A DNA stretch of 64,000 nucleotides from Photobacterium gaetbulicola Gung47 (GCA_000940995.1 CP005973.1:620001-684000), one strand, 5' to 3'; numbered from the stretch's first letter, positions 34,525-44,195 are shown. Notes: a model not told the origin generated them from the sequence alone. Numbers and translations: made by a program.

Positions 34525-35685
34525 TTACTGTGCCAAAGCGGTTGGTTTCGTGCGCAGGCTGACCATTAGCATGTAAATAGCAGTAGTTAGCAATACGGCA
34601 AAGAAAAAGCCCGTTAGCCCCGTATCTGTGTGCATCAAGTAATTGGCAGCAACCGGACCGAAAGCGGATCCTACGCTGTAACTAAACAGCATAATTTGTG
34701 TCGCTGACACAATGGATTCCGATGCTAGTCCATCACAAGCCAGTGTGATCGCGATTGGATAGAGTGCAAATGCCGACATCCCCAATAGGGCTAAAGCGAC
34801 TATCTGAACGCCATAACTGCTATCTAAGTGAAATAACCCCATAGCGAATACGCCCAAAAGGCTCATTAATGCCAGTAGCAGCGATTTTGGCATTCGACAG
34901 GACAATTTACTGAGGATCGGCTGAATGCTCATCCCCCCTAATACTGTTGCTGCCATTAAGCTGCCTACCTGTTCCAAGTTATTGGTTGTTGCTTTTAGAG
35001 CCAGGGGCAACAATCCATAAATAGATCCCATTACGATACCTGAGACAAGGCAGCCAATTAGGGCCGGTTTGCTAAGTGCCAATATTTGCGGCAGGCTTAG
35101 GCTAACATGTTGCTCCTGGGTTGGGTTTGCCTGTTTGGCTGTCAATGCTGGAATAATTGCTACCAACAATAGAGCGACAGTAGCGACAAACGGCATCACC
35201 CCACTTGCACCGAGTAGGCCAATGCCAAATTGACCGACAGTGGTACCGCCATAGAGTGAGGTCATGTAAAGGCCTAGGTTCTTGGCCCTTTCTTCTTTAT
35301 TGTCTCCGATCAGCAGCCAAGATTCGATGACTACAAAGATACCGGCGACGGCGAAACCCGCGATAAAACGGCTTGCCATCCAGAGTGATAACGTTGAGCT
35401 CAGCCCCATGAAACCCACAGACAAAGCCAACACACTCACAAAGCAGATGAAAGCCAGTCGGTGACCTATTTTTTTGATAACAGGCTCAATAAGCATGGCG
35501 CCAGCAAGCAAGCCAAAGTAGTAAATACTGGCCAGCCAACCCGCGGCACTATTCGGAATTGCGTGGCTCGCCAAGGTAAGAGGCAGCACGCTCATAAAAT
35601 ACCCTGAGGCAACGGCAAAAATAGTTAGCCCTAAAATTGGAACCCAAACAGGTTTCTTAGCTGATGTCGTAGCGTGCTTGTTCAC
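34525..35685 (-). CDS. MFS transporter, YcaD-like
   Basis: The 386-residue product is a twelve-helix major facilitator carrier. The GTG start at 35685 has CGGAG upstream. Features include GYFMSVLPLTLASH in helix 1, KKIGHRLAFI in the loop between helices 2 and 3, and ASRFIAGFAVAGIFVVIESWLL with the acidic residue in helix 4, close to the YcaD subfamily. The substrate is unknown for this subfamily. It converges on the csrB-type RNA. Confidence 0.85.
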   Translation of the reverse strand: MNKHATTSAKKPVWVPILGLTIFAVASGYFMSVLPLTLASHAIPNSAAGWLASIYYFGLLAGAMLIEPVIKKIGHRLAFICFVSVLALSVGFMGLSSTLSLWMASRFIAGFAVAGIFVVIESWLLIGDNKEERAKNLGLYMTSLYGGTTVGQFGIGLLGASGVMPFVATVALLLVAIIPALTAKQANPTQEQHVSLSLPQILALSKPALIGCLVSGIVMGSIYGLLPLALKATTNNLEQVGSLMAATVLGGMSIQPILSKLSCRMPKSLLLALMSLLGVFAMGLFHLDSSYGVQIVALALLGMSAFALYPIAITLACDGLASESIVSATQIMLFSYSVGSAFGPVAANYLMHTDTGLTGFFFAVLLTTAIYMLMVSLRTKPTALAQ

Positions 35686-36358
35686 TACTGTGTTCTCCGA
35701 AAAAGCAAAAAATTACCGTCCTCTCTGCTTGAGTGGCGGATACGCAGGGTATTTAGGCGAGATACAGGCACAGGAAATGCCATGAGAATTGTCGCTGATC
35801 GGGAATATGGCGAGAAAAAGCGGCTGAGTAAAATGACTAATTCTAATGCGAAAAGGCAATCAGATTCATGTGATTAATTTGGGGGAAATAATGTTTTGAT
35901 GGGTAATATTGTGTGAACATTAATATTATTTAAATATTTCAATTAAGTGATTGAATTTTAGGTGTGGACAAGTTTAGTTTTCTAATTTTATAGTTCTTGT
36001 AGGAGCGAGCGTTATTTAGAATACTAAATAATTTATTGCGCGAGCGATCACAGAAACTTTTATAGCAAAAATTATTTTTACTTCTTTGTTGTGAGCTGAA
36101 AGCTAATGTGGCGAAGGTTGTGTTGCATAATGGTGCATTAACTCACTGTTATGGGGCATCTGATAGATATTATTGCAATTAAGTTGTTGATTTTATTTGC
36201 TATAAAGATTGGCAAGCATTGTGCTTTCTCCTACATGCAATCCAAAGCTCTATTTCATTAAGGCTTATGATTGCAGCAGATGGTACACAATGACATCTTT
36301 TATGTACTACTCCCAGTAGCGGGGGAGTAGTACTTTTTTTGTTTATAATTTCAGTGTG
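35686..36358. other. AT-rich gap ending in an orphan plus-strand terminator
   Basis: These 673 bases are AT-rich, especially 35870-36100, and lack a convincing protein gene. They hold the control region of the minus-strand MFS gene at the left. At the right end is a strong terminator on the plus strand (36304-36340) with no known plus-strand gene before it, suggesting an unannotated small transcript. A 36-codon frame at 36151-36261 (start MGHLIDIIAIKLL, hydrophobic) precedes it but has no good ribosome binding site. Confidence 0.5.
36304..36340 (+). terminator. orphan Rho-independent terminator
   Basis: GTACTACTCCC pairs with GGGAGTAGTAC (11 base pairs) around an eight-base loop, followed by seven T residues on the plus strand only. 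On the minus strand no T run follows, so it is not the natural terminator of ligE. It implies a rightward transcript ending here. Confidence 0.8.
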
Positions 36359-37273
36359 TTATGAATCAGGGCTGCTTCGCACCCTGAGGAAGCGGGCAAA
36401 CCGAGGCAAGCCGCTGTCAGTATAGCCATTGAACCGATACTGAACGATTGAACCTAGAGGTGGCGGGTATTGCCTGTCGTGATCGCTAAAACCGGATCCA
36501 ATCTTAAACTTTCGGTTATCGGATGTAGTGACCCAAACAGCCCCCATTATCCCGTGGTATTTGCCTTTTCCCGGCACATAGCCGATAACGATAGCCTCGT
36601 CATCTTGATAGGGTTTCACCTTGATTAGGTTTTGGCTACGGCCGGGTTGGTAAAGGTTATCTTTGCGATGCAGCATGATTCCTTCACCACCCTGACTCCT
36701 GATAGTTTCTAGCAACTGTTCTAACTCAGTGATGTTCGCAATGTCATGCTGGGGGATTAATTGGATATATGGCTGGTCGATAGTCTGAATCTGTGTTTTG
36801 AGGATGAGCACTCTATCTTGAAACGGAGCACTGATCGAGGGCGAGTCAAATACCATGAACTTGACTCTTTGCCATTCTTTCTCATTGGGGTGATGATCGC
36901 GAACTATGCTGCTGAGCAACTGAAATTGATTGCGATCTATCCATAACTCACCTTCCAGCCAAGTATCCTTGGGTAAAGTCTCCGTAAACCAAGATGGGGC
37001 AACAATCGGGTTGCCTTGTCTGGTAACAAGCCCCTTACCTGTCCACACCGCCCTGATACCATCAAGCTTTTCACTGGCTAGGTAGCTCTGTAGCTTCTGT
37101 ACGAGTTCTTCGTCTTGTTCGAGCGTGTCGATGTTAATAGCGTGGGCATGCATAAGCTCGAATGCAACAGGGTCTGATGCCACGGCAGGGTTAAAAGGGC
37201 TAAGAGCTAATAGGATAGCAGCGGATAGAGAGCTAAATTGAATATTTGGCGGGAGAAGAGTGTTGTTTATCAC
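36359..37273 (-). CDS. LigE-type ATP-dependent DNA ligase, exported
   Basis: I start at the GTG at 37273, six bases after GAGG; the frame runs up to 37309 from a TTG without a site. The 304-residue product has a signal peptide ending PAVA|SD, so the enzyme should be periplasmic. It has ligase motif I EKLDGIRA (nucleophile lysine near residue 67), motif III LEGELWI, motif IV GGEGIMLH and motif V LIKVKP, then an OB domain. It is a minimal LigE/Lig B-type ligase without extra domains. Such secreted ligases may repair DNA taken up or in the biofilm; role not established. Confidence 0.88.
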   Translation of the reverse strand: MINNTLLPPNIQFSSLSAAILLALSPFNPAVASDPVAFELMHAHAINIDTLEQDEELVQKLQSYLASEKLDGIRAVWTGKGLVTRQGNPIVAPSWFTETLPKDTWLEGELWIDRNQFQLLSSIVRDHHPNEKEWQRVKFMVFDSPSISAPFQDRVLILKTQIQTIDQPYIQLIPQHDIANITELEQLLETIRSQGGEGIMLHRKDNLYQPGRSQNLIKVKPYQDDEAIVIGYVPGKGKYHGIMGAVWVTTSDNRKFKIGSGFSDHDRQYPPPLGSIVQYRFNGYTDSGLPRFARFLRVRSSPDS

Positions 37274-37542
37274 TGGCGGCCTCAAAAAGTGCGATAACAG
37301 AGCTAGCAACGATAGGAGGCTAACCTAGGCTAATAAAAATATCATTGTGCTAAGTGACTTTGGGTTACGACTCACCAGGCACTTTTTATCCTTTATCGAC
37401 AGCAAGAGCCAGCCTAAGTGCGAAGTGCGGCACATTTCCGCTTAGAGGCCAATTTATGCAAAGCTTGACTAATTTTGTTGCATCTTGGCAAGGCAAGAAT
37501 AAAATTGCGTGTTTGTGTTATTGAACCTGCTAACGATTAATC

Positions 37543-38604
37543 ATGTCTACTATTCAGTCTGCGACATTTGTTACCCAGTGTAATGCGTTTTTGCAACGGA
37601 AAGGGGTAACACTCTCTCCTAGAACCTACTTTATCCATGCGATGAGCTTTATGGCATTGGGCTTGTTTTCCTCTTTGCTTATCGGTTCGATTTTGAATAC
37701 CGCAGGGATTAAATTTGGTATTCCGTTGTTTACCGATACGTTATGGCCGCTGGCGAAGCAAATGACGGGGCCTGCGATAGCGGTTGCCGTGGCTTTCGCA
37801 TTAAAAGCCCCTCCTCTGGTGTTGTTCTCGGTAACGACGGTGGGGGCCGCAGGGGCTATGCTGGGCGGGCCTGTCGGCGCGTTTGTCTCCGCCTTGGTTG
37901 CCACCGAGCTTGGAAAACTTGTTGCGAATGAGACCAAGGTCGATATTCTTGTAGCGCCGGCTGTGACTATGGTCAGTGGGGGCTTAGTCGGAACCTTGAT
38001 AGGGCCGTACATTAGCCAGTTCATGACCTCGTTGGGCGATCTTGTTATGTCTGCGACCTTGTTACAGCCATTTCTGATGGGAGTCGTGGTCGCTGTGTTG
38101 ATGGGTATGGCATTGACTCTTCCTATTAGCAGTGCCGCTATCGCTATTATGCTAAGCCTAAACGGTCTTGCGGCAGGGGCAGCGACAGTAGGCTGTTGCG
38201 CCCAGATGGTCGGTTTTGCGGTGATGAGCTTTCGCGAGAACCGCTGGGCTGGGGTGATGGCTCAAGGTTTGGGCACCTCAATGCTGCAAATGCCGAACAT
38301 CATTAAGAACTATAAGGTATGGATCCCGACAATTTTGACCTCTGCCATCCTTGGCCCTATCGCGACAACAGTCTTTGCCGTAGATAATACACCACTGGGT
38401 GCTGGCATGGGGACCTCGGGCTTTGTCGGCCAAATTCAGACATTCATCGCTCTCGAGGCTGCCGGTTGGGACAGCATAAACATGTACGGCGTGATTTTTG
38501 TGCTGCATTTTGTGCTACCTGCGTTGCTTACCTTGGTCTTCTCTGAATTACTAAGGAAGATCGGTTGGATCAAGCCGGGTGATCTTAAGTTGAACTTGCA
38601 GTAA
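37543..38604 (+). CDS. PTS-type IIC membrane permease (PfoR-like, EIIC_2 family)
   Basis: The 353-residue product has about ten membrane helices and matches the PTS_EIIC_2/PfoR-like family in composition and glycine-rich segments (TVGAAGAMLGGPVGAFVSALVATELGKLV, DNTPLGAGMGTSGFVGQIQT). There are no IIA, IIB or HPr genes nearby, so it may be a stand-alone transporter or use components coded elsewhere. In Clostridium the relative PfoR was once thought a regulator. The start ATG follows AACGATTAATC with no strong site. Monocistronic, substrate unknown. Confidence 0.75.
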   Translation: MSTIQSATFVTQCNAFLQRKGVTLSPRTYFIHAMSFMALGLFSSLLIGSILNTAGIKFGIPLFTDTLWPLAKQMTGPAIAVAVAFALKAPPLVLFSVTTVGAAGAMLGGPVGAFVSALVATELGKLVANETKVDILVAPAVTMVSGGLVGTLIGPYISQFMTSLGDLVMSATLLQPFLMGVVVAVLMGMALTLPISSAAIAIMLSLNGLAAGAATVGCCAQMVGFAVMSFRENRWAGVMAQGLGTSMLQMPNIIKNYKVWIPTILTSAILGPIATTVFAVDNTPLGAGMGTSGFVGQIQTFIALEAAGWDSINMYGVIFVLHFVLPALLTLVFSELLRKIGWIKPGDLKLNLQ

Positions 38605-38801
38605 TGATTGACCGCAAGTCATTTAGTCATATAGAAAATTAAGAAAGTTTGATATAAATCTGACATTCACTTTCCCTACACTGATACTTTAGTAGTTAGC
38701 AATTGGATGTTGTGATTTCCGATTGCCCAACGTGGATGGCTTACAAGGCTGTAGTGCTGCTCAGTGAGGGAAAGAATTCCAGAACTTATGGATATTGTGA
38801 T

Positions 38802-39464
38802 ATGGCATCTTGGAAATTATCGTTAGTTGCAGGTTTAGTGATTGGTGGCTTGCTTACAACCGCAGTATGGCACCGTTCACCAAGACCAACCCAAGCAGAA
38901 TTTGAACAGCTTCAAAACCAAAATCAACAGCTAGTTGCGGAAAAATCGGCCATTAAGCGGGAGTTTGAAGACTATCAAACCCAAAGTGCACTTGATATTG
39001 AGCAAGTACGAGCAGAGTTGGAAGCGTCACAGCAAGTCATTGAACTGCAAAAGGCTGAGTTTGAAAAACAAATCACGGCATTGACGAGTCAGCAAAAAAA
39101 ACTGACTGTGACAAAGAAGAAGCTCGATACCCAGGTGGTAAAATTGACCAGTACTGCCGAGCAGCAAAAAGCCGTTTTGGATAATTCCAAAGCCTTGTAT
39201 CAACAGCAGCTGTTGCTGCAAAAACAGATCATCGCGGCTAAGGCTGACGTTAAAAAGGCTGAGCAGGTGGCGGCGGAATTCAAGCAAGCTTGCGATGAAT
39301 TCAAATCCGGTACCAGTTGGAACTGGGTTTCACAAGCTGACTGTGACAAGTATGAAGCACGGCTGAAGGTCGTCGAGGGTGAGCAAGCCCAGCTTGCCGC
39401 ATTAGAGCAAGAGTTGGATGTCCTCAATCAGCGTATAGAGATTGAAATTCCACGGCCGAATTAA
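38802..39464 (+). CDS. membrane-anchored coiled-coil protein (220 aa)
   Basis: From the ATG at 38802 the product begins MASWKLSLVAGLVIGGLLTT, an N-terminal membrane anchor or uncleaved signal, followed by a long helical, Q/K/E-rich coiled coil (about residues 30-215, with heptad-like spacing) and a C-terminal IEIEIPRPN. It contains two cysteines (FKQACDEF and QADCDKY). The domain most likely projects into the periplasm. No family recognised. The frame extends upstream to 38703 without a good start. A terminator follows 12 bases after the stop. Confidence 0.7.
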   Translation: MASWKLSLVAGLVIGGLLTTAVWHRSPRPTQAEFEQLQNQNQQLVAEKSAIKREFEDYQTQSALDIEQVRAELEASQQVIELQKAEFEKQITALTSQQKKLTVTKKKLDTQVVKLTSTAEQQKAVLDNSKALYQQQLLLQKQIIAAKADVKKAEQVAAEFKQACDEFKSGTSWNWVSQADCDKYEARLKVVEGEQAQLAALEQELDVLNQRIEIEIPRPN

Positions 39465-39475
39465 TTGAATGAATC

Positions 39476-39502
39476 AGGCGAGCTAAGGCTCGCCTTTTCT
39501 TT
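39476..39502 (+). terminator. Rho-independent terminator before the cupin gene
   Basis: AGGCGAGC pairs with GCTCGCCT around TAAG, then TTTTCTTT. It ends just before the ribosome binding site AGGAG of the next gene, so it may attenuate read-through into it. Confidence 0.75.
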
Positions 39503-39512
39503 AGGAGTTTGT

Positions 39513-39836
39513 ATGGATAACCTGTTTGATGCGATACCGGCCTCTTTGCCAGAGGAGCTGTTTCAAGACATTCTCAAGACAAGCACCATGAGGATTGAGC
39601 GTATAGTCTCTCGAGGTCATGCTACACCAGAAGGAGACTGGTACGATCAAGATGAGGGGGAGTGGGTCATGGTCGTGAAGGGAAGCGCAAGAATCCTATT
39701 TGAAGAGGGGATGCGAGAGATCTCTATGACTGCAGGTGATCATATCACTATTCCAGCACACCAGCGCCACAGGGTCTCTTGGACCGACCCTGAGCAGGAA
39801 ACAATTTGGCTTGCGGTGTTTTACAGCGATAATTGA
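39513..39836 (+). CDS. small cupin protein (107 aa)
   Basis: The ATG at 39513 is preceded by TTAGGAG; the longer frame from 39465 covers the terminator and is not used. The 107-residue product is a single cupin barrel with DQDEGEWVMVVKGSARILFEEG, GDHITIPAHQRHRV and the two cupin histidines near the latter; the first motif has E-G-E-W rather than two histidines, so metal binding is uncertain. Short cupins of this type are common and of unknown role in Vibrionaceae. Confidence 0.75.
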   Translation: MDNLFDAIPASLPEELFQDILKTSTMRIERIVSRGHATPEGDWYDQDEGEWVMVVKGSARILFEEGMREISMTAGDHITIPAHQRHRVSWTDPEQETIWLAVFYSDN

Positions 39837-39896
39837 GGTGTTTGTTTAGCGAGGGGCATGGATGCCCTTCGCTAAGTGATAGAAAAACAGGCCGAG

Positions 39897-41411
39897 TTAT
39901 TTTTTCAGATCATACGAAAGGGTTTTAGCCAGCGCCTCAGGGTAGCCGCGTTGGTGTGCCAATGAGATAGCGTAGGCTTCGATATCTTTGACTGAAAGTG
40001 ACCGCGTCACAGGAAAGGCCTGAGCAATGTTCATTCCGTCAACCTGTGCTTGAAATAACCCTTCAGCGTGTAGCTGCTCAACGATACTGTTTGCTGCAGA
40101 CAATGCCGAAGAGGCTTTTACAATCTCGGTACGTGCATAGCGTTTGCCGGCGAAGGAAACATCTGCAGCCCGTAGGGTAACGTCGTCACCAGGGATTTGC
40201 TGGGCTCCAAAAAGGGGCTTTCCACCTACAACGGCCGTTTTGTAATTGGGTACAAAGCGGGACATGTGTCTTATGGCTCGCTCCGAGCGGGTATGGATTT
40301 CCTGATTATCCCAACCAGACTTTATTTTACGAATAAACCCGTCAGCTAGTTTGGGCTGAGCGCTGGTGGCGGTACTTTTTGCCAGCCCCTGTTTGAACAG
40401 GGTAATGTCTTCGGTCATACCGTGAAGCTGAAAGTAGCCATCGGGGTATGGAGTCAGTTGCGCCATACCATCTGGGGTTCCTCGCTCACCGTGGAAGATC
40501 ACTTCAGGCCAGCAGCCCTGGTTATCTGGCCACTGTGTTACATAGGCGGCTTTGAATTCGACAAGTCGGCTTCGCTGCTGCCTGGCCATATCATCAATTA
40601 GGCCGGTTTGAAAACCACAGGCGTTAATTAAATAGTCAACTTCGAGTCGGTGCGTTACATAATCTTGGCAGCCACTATCGTATTGCTGATATTCGATTTG
40701 CCATCCTAAGTCGGTCTGCTGGGATACATGTGTCACTTTGCTTTGGGTATGAATTTGGCAGGTTGGCAGTTTGTCCAGGGCAAGGTTGGCGGTTGCGGCT
40801 AAACGGAATACACTCCAGCCATACTCTTGTACCAGAGCTAAAGGGTATTTGAATTGGTTGAGATCGAGGTTTTTGGCTACGGGAATCATCCAGTCATCAA
40901 ATGACTCCGGATGCGTTGGCATCGATTGCTGCGAAAGCCGTTCCAAATCGTTTTGCTCGTAGAGCTTAAAATAGCCGTCTGGATGACCAATGACCTGGTT
41001 GGTCGGATCCTGTTCAACTGACTGACGATAAAAAGACTGGAGTTTGCTCAGACGGGGAATGAGATTCACCGGATCGCCTTTGTCTGGTTTAGGCACGGCA
41101 ATGACCGTCGGGCGCACATTCACGGTATGCGGAAACACCTTCAGCGAGTCGATGGACTGCTGGAGCAGAGTGATACATTGCTCATCTGAGATTTCACGGT
41201 ATAGGTTTCCGCCTGCGTGGAGATGGCAAATGGGCGGGCCATTGACCAAGCTGATACCTTCTTCAAAAATCTCGACGTTGATACCCAGTTCAGCCAAACG
41301 CAGCGCAATGGTAGAGCCTGCTATACCACCGCCAATAATACCAACTGAGAGAGAGGAGCGATGATTATGCGGGAGAGCTTTATCTTTCATATAAATGCGC
41401 GTCGTTACCAT
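39897..41411 (-). CDS. FAD-dependent oxidoreductase of unknown substrate
   Basis: The 504-residue product starts with a Rossmann FAD motif SVGIIGGGIAGSTIALRLAELG (GxGxxG near residues 25-30), followed by EIFEEG, whose acidic residue should bind the ribose. A second conserved region near the middle (DYLINACGFQTGLID) is typical of glutathione-reductase-fold monooxygenases and amine oxidases. The reaction is not recognisable. No cofactor-partner gene is adjacent. An alternative start at 41390 (MKDK) exists; neither has a clear ribosome binding site. Confidence 0.65.
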   Translation of the reverse strand: MVTTRIYMKDKALPHNHRSSLSVGIIGGGIAGSTIALRLAELGINVEIFEEGISLVNGPPICHLHAGGNLYREISDEQCITLLQQSIDSLKVFPHTVNVRPTVIAVPKPDKGDPVNLIPRLSKLQSFYRQSVEQDPTNQVIGHPDGYFKLYEQNDLERLSQQSMPTHPESFDDWMIPVAKNLDLNQFKYPLALVQEYGWSVFRLAATANLALDKLPTCQIHTQSKVTHVSQQTDLGWQIEYQQYDSGCQDYVTHRLEVDYLINACGFQTGLIDDMARQQRSRLVEFKAAYVTQWPDNQGCWPEVIFHGERGTPDGMAQLTPYPDGYFQLHGMTEDITLFKQGLAKSTATSAQPKLADGFIRKIKSGWDNQEIHTRSERAIRHMSRFVPNYKTAVVGGKPLFGAQQIPGDDVTLRAADVSFAGKRYARTEIVKASSALSAANSIVEQLHAEGLFQAQVDGMNIAQAFPVTRSLSVKDIEAYAISLAHQRGYPEALAKTLSYDLKK

Positions 41412-41544
41412 ACAATGTCTGAGTTACACGATTTTACTGTGCCTAGATCACATTGAAAACCGAAAAAGAATAAGGACATTAGGATAATTGGTAAAGGAAT
41501 GCAAAGTATTAACTAAATATCCCATGATATCGGCTTGGTGTTTT

Positions 41545-41573
41545 TTGCTTGTGGCTAGACAAAAAAGTACTAA
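41545..41573 (+). promoter_or_regulatory. candidate promoter of the OmpA-family gene
   Basis: TTGCTT at 41545-41550 and TACTAA at 41568-41573 with a 17-base spacer, about 85 bases upstream of the start. A second possible -10, TATAAA, lies at 41582. Confidence 0.45.
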
Positions 41574-41658
41574 TTTTCAGGTATAAATTTGTAAAAAAAC
41601 TGTTCTTTGTTCTACACCTAATTGGGTAGTGGCAAATTATAAATAAGGACAGTTAGTT

Positions 41659-42633
41659 ATGTATAAAGTCTTCAAGATACTTCCGGTTGCTCTGTTGATA
41701 TCTGGTGCTGTGCATGCTGCCACCGATAATCCATGGTATGTGGGTGCGCGTGTTGGTGGTACGACTTACGATAACCTTGATGGGGTTATCAAAGGTCAGA
41801 ATGCCGACAAGGATGATTGGGGTGGTGGTATATTTGTAGGTTATAACTTCAATTCTTGGTTTGCGTTGGAAGGCGGCTATACCTATTTGGGGCAGGCGGA
41901 CTACGCTGATGATGGTTTCGAAGTGCAAGGGCTTGACCTGTTGGGTAAGTTTACCTATCAAGTGTCAAATTCATTTGATATTTACGCTAAGTTGGGGGGA
42001 TTTGTCGGAGATGCCGATAACGGTGTAGTTAATGATGACAATACGAACTTAGCAGGTACGGCTGGGGTGGGTCTTGAGTACTTCTTTAACCGTGATTTAT
42101 CTGCTCGAGCTGAATATCAGTATTATAACCAGGTAGGTAAAACTGACTCTCCTGGAGAAAGCGATATTCATTTTTACGGCTTGAGCTTGGTTTATCATTG
42201 GGGGGCACCAGCACCCGTGCCTGTCATCGAGCCCGAGCCTGAACCAATGCCAGAGCCAGTACCAGAAGTGGTTAAAGTTGAAGCTGTTGGCGCTGTGCTG
42301 CCGTTTGCCTTTGACAGTGACAAGTTGACTCAGCGTGATATTGAGATGTTACAACCTGTTGCGCAACAGCTGGTTAAATACCCGGATACCCAGCTTTATG
42401 TTGTTGGGCACACAGATAGTCGCGGCTCTCTGGAGTATAACCAGAAGTTATCTGAAGATCGTGCGGCCGTTGTTGCTGGGTATGTCGGCAATCACTTCGG
42501 TATTGATGAAACTCGTATTGTTGCCCAAGGCCGAGGTGAGCTAGAGCCGGTGGCAAACAATGATACCGAGGAAGGACGAGCGCGAAACCGTCGTGTTGAA
42601 GTCTTTGTTCCGGGTTTTGAAATGACTAAATAA
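41659..42633 (+). CDS. OmpA-family outer membrane protein
   Basis: The 324-residue product has a signal peptide MYKVFKILPVALLISGAVHA, an eight-strand N-terminal barrel (about 22-180, ending YGLSLVYHW), a P/E-rich linker (about 186-205), and a C-terminal OmpA peptidoglycan-binding domain with LPFAFDSDKLT, VVGHTDSRGSLEYNQKLSEDRA and EEGRARNRRVEV (the Asp and Arg that grip diaminopimelate). It links the outer membrane to peptidoglycan. It ends in a strong terminator. Vibrionaceae often hold several OmpA paralogs, so I give no symbol. Confidence 0.92.
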   Translation: MYKVFKILPVALLISGAVHAATDNPWYVGARVGGTTYDNLDGVIKGQNADKDDWGGGIFVGYNFNSWFALEGGYTYLGQADYADDGFEVQGLDLLGKFTYQVSNSFDIYAKLGGFVGDADNGVVNDDNTNLAGTAGVGLEYFFNRDLSARAEYQYYNQVGKTDSPGESDIHFYGLSLVYHWGAPAPVPVIEPEPEPMPEPVPEVVKVEAVGAVLPFAFDSDKLTQRDIEMLQPVAQQLVKYPDTQLYVVGHTDSRGSLEYNQKLSEDRAAVVAGYVGNHFGIDETRIVAQGRGELEPVANNDTEEGRARNRRVEVFVPGFEMTK

Positions 42634-42666
42634 CATATTCTTTCGTTAGTCATTGTGATTAATACA

Positions 42667-42698
42667 AAAATCCAGCATCGGAAGATGCTGGATTTTTT
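42667..42698. terminator. bidirectional Rho-independent terminator
   Basis: ATCCAGCATC pairs with GATGCTGGAT around GGAA, with A and T runs on both sides, between the convergent OmpA-family and sstT genes. Confidence 0.9.
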
Positions 42699-42732
42699 GT
42701 TGCATGATTAATGGTTCGAGCAGTCCGTTGGT

Positions 42733-43974
42733 TTAAACCGCTTTGGCATTAGCGCCTTCAAGCTTGGCTTCTGCAGCCTTACAGGCAGCGGCGGTGAAGA
42801 TAACGTCAGTTGAGCTGTTCAAGGCCGTTTCAGCAGAGTCTTGAATTACACCGATGATGAAGCCAACAGCGACAACCTGCATAGCAACTTCGTTTGGAAT
42901 ACCGAATAAGCTACATGCGAGAGGGATCAGCAGTAATGAACCGCCAGCTACACCCGATGCACCACATGCAGACACAGCAGCAACAACACTCAATAGCACG
43001 GCAGTGGCAACATCAACTTCGATGCCCATGGTGTGTACCGCAGCCAGTGTTAATACTGTAATAGTGATCGCGGCACCCGCCATGTTGATGGTCGCACCCA
43101 GAGGAATAGACACTGAGTAAGTATCTTCATGCAAGTCCAAATCTTTACATAGCTGCATGTTCACAGGGATGTTTGCTGCAGAACTTCGGGTGAAGAAAGC
43201 CGTAATACCACTTTCGCGGATACAGCGAAGTACCAGTGGATACGGGTTTTCTTTGGTTTTTACAAATACAATGATTGGGTTAACCACAAACGCAATGACT
43301 GCCATTGAGCCCAGTAGTACCGCTAGTAGGTGGCCATAACCAAACAGAGCATCAAAACCTGTTTCTGCAAAGGTATTGGCAACCAGGCCAAAAATACCGA
43401 TTGGTGCAAGGCGAATGACAAAGCGGACAATCAGTGTAATGCCGTTAGACACATCATGGAAAACTTGCTTGGTAGCATCGCTGGCTTGGTGGAGGGCAAA
43501 ACCAAGGGCAATAGCCCATGCCAAAATACCAATAAAGTTGCCTGACATAAGAGCGTTGACTGGGTTATCAACAATCTTGAATAGCAAAGTATTTAGTACT
43601 TCGGTAATACCTTCTGGTGGGGTTGCACCCGTTGCACCGGTTACCAGAGTTAAAGTGGTTGGGAAAAGGAAACTCATGGTTACGGCGGTCAGTGCTGCCA
43701 TCAAGGTACCGAAGAGGTACAACACAATGATTGGTTTCATGTTTGTGTGTGCGCCTTTCTTCTGATTGGCGATAGAAGAAGCCACTAGAATGAAAACCAA
43801 GATTGGTGCTACGGCCTTCAGGGCACTGACGAACAGGCCGCCAAGAAAGCCGACTTTAACCGCTGAAGCGGGTGATACCACTGCGAGGATAATACCGGCG
43901 ACAATACCAAAAAGTATTTGTACGACGAGGCTACCGTTCGCGACTCGGGCTAGAAAGGGTTGTGTTTGGTTCAT
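42733..43974 (-). CDS. sstT: serine/threonine:sodium symporter SstT
   Basis: The 413-residue product is a dicarboxylate/amino acid:cation symporter. From the ATG at 43974 (AGGA seven bases upstream) it begins [19 protein letters not shown]. The re-entrant loop [14 protein letters not shown] carries the serine-rich motif, and [11 protein letters not shown] the NMAG-type sodium site, both as in SstT. It imports serine and threonine with sodium. Frames upstream of 43974 are not used. Shares a terminator with the OmpA-family gene. Confidence 0.93.
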   Translation of the reverse strand: MNQTQPFLARVANGSLVVQILFGIVAGIILAVVSPASAVKVGFLGGLFVSALKAVAPILVFILVASSIANQKKGAHTNMKPIIVLYLFGTLMAALTAVTMSFLFPTTLTLVTGATGATPPEGITEVLNTLLFKIVDNPVNALMSGNFIGILAWAIALGFALHQASDATKQVFHDVSNGITLIVRFVIRLAPIGIFGLVANTFAETGFDALFGYGHLLAVLLGSMAVIAFVVNPIIVFVKTKENPYPLVLRCIRESGITAFFTRSSAANIPVNMQLCKDLDLHEDTYSVSIPLGATINMAGAAITITVLTLAAVHTMGIEVDVATAVLLSVVAAVSACGASGVAGGSLLLIPLACSLFGIPNEVAMQVVAVGFIIGVIQDSAETALNSSTDVIFTAAACKAAEAKLEGANAKAV

Positions 43975-44195
43975 AATACATCCTGCATATTTTATAGTTT
44001 TATCGCTAAGCATTAAATTTTGCTTGCGACACATTTTGTAACAGGAATTTTGGCACATTTCCATAGTCGATTAAAGAAACTTTTGGTTCACTAATATTTA
44101 ACAACGTATTTCTGCTTATGGTGAGGGTGTTAATTATATTGGCTTGCTAGAGGGTGGTTGTTAAGAAATGCAAGGATTAGGCTGTGTGGAATGTT

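Noticed and set aside
35674..35877. 67-codon plus-strand frame before the MFS gene
   Set aside because: It overlaps the start and control region of the MFS gene, lacks a site, and has unlikely composition.
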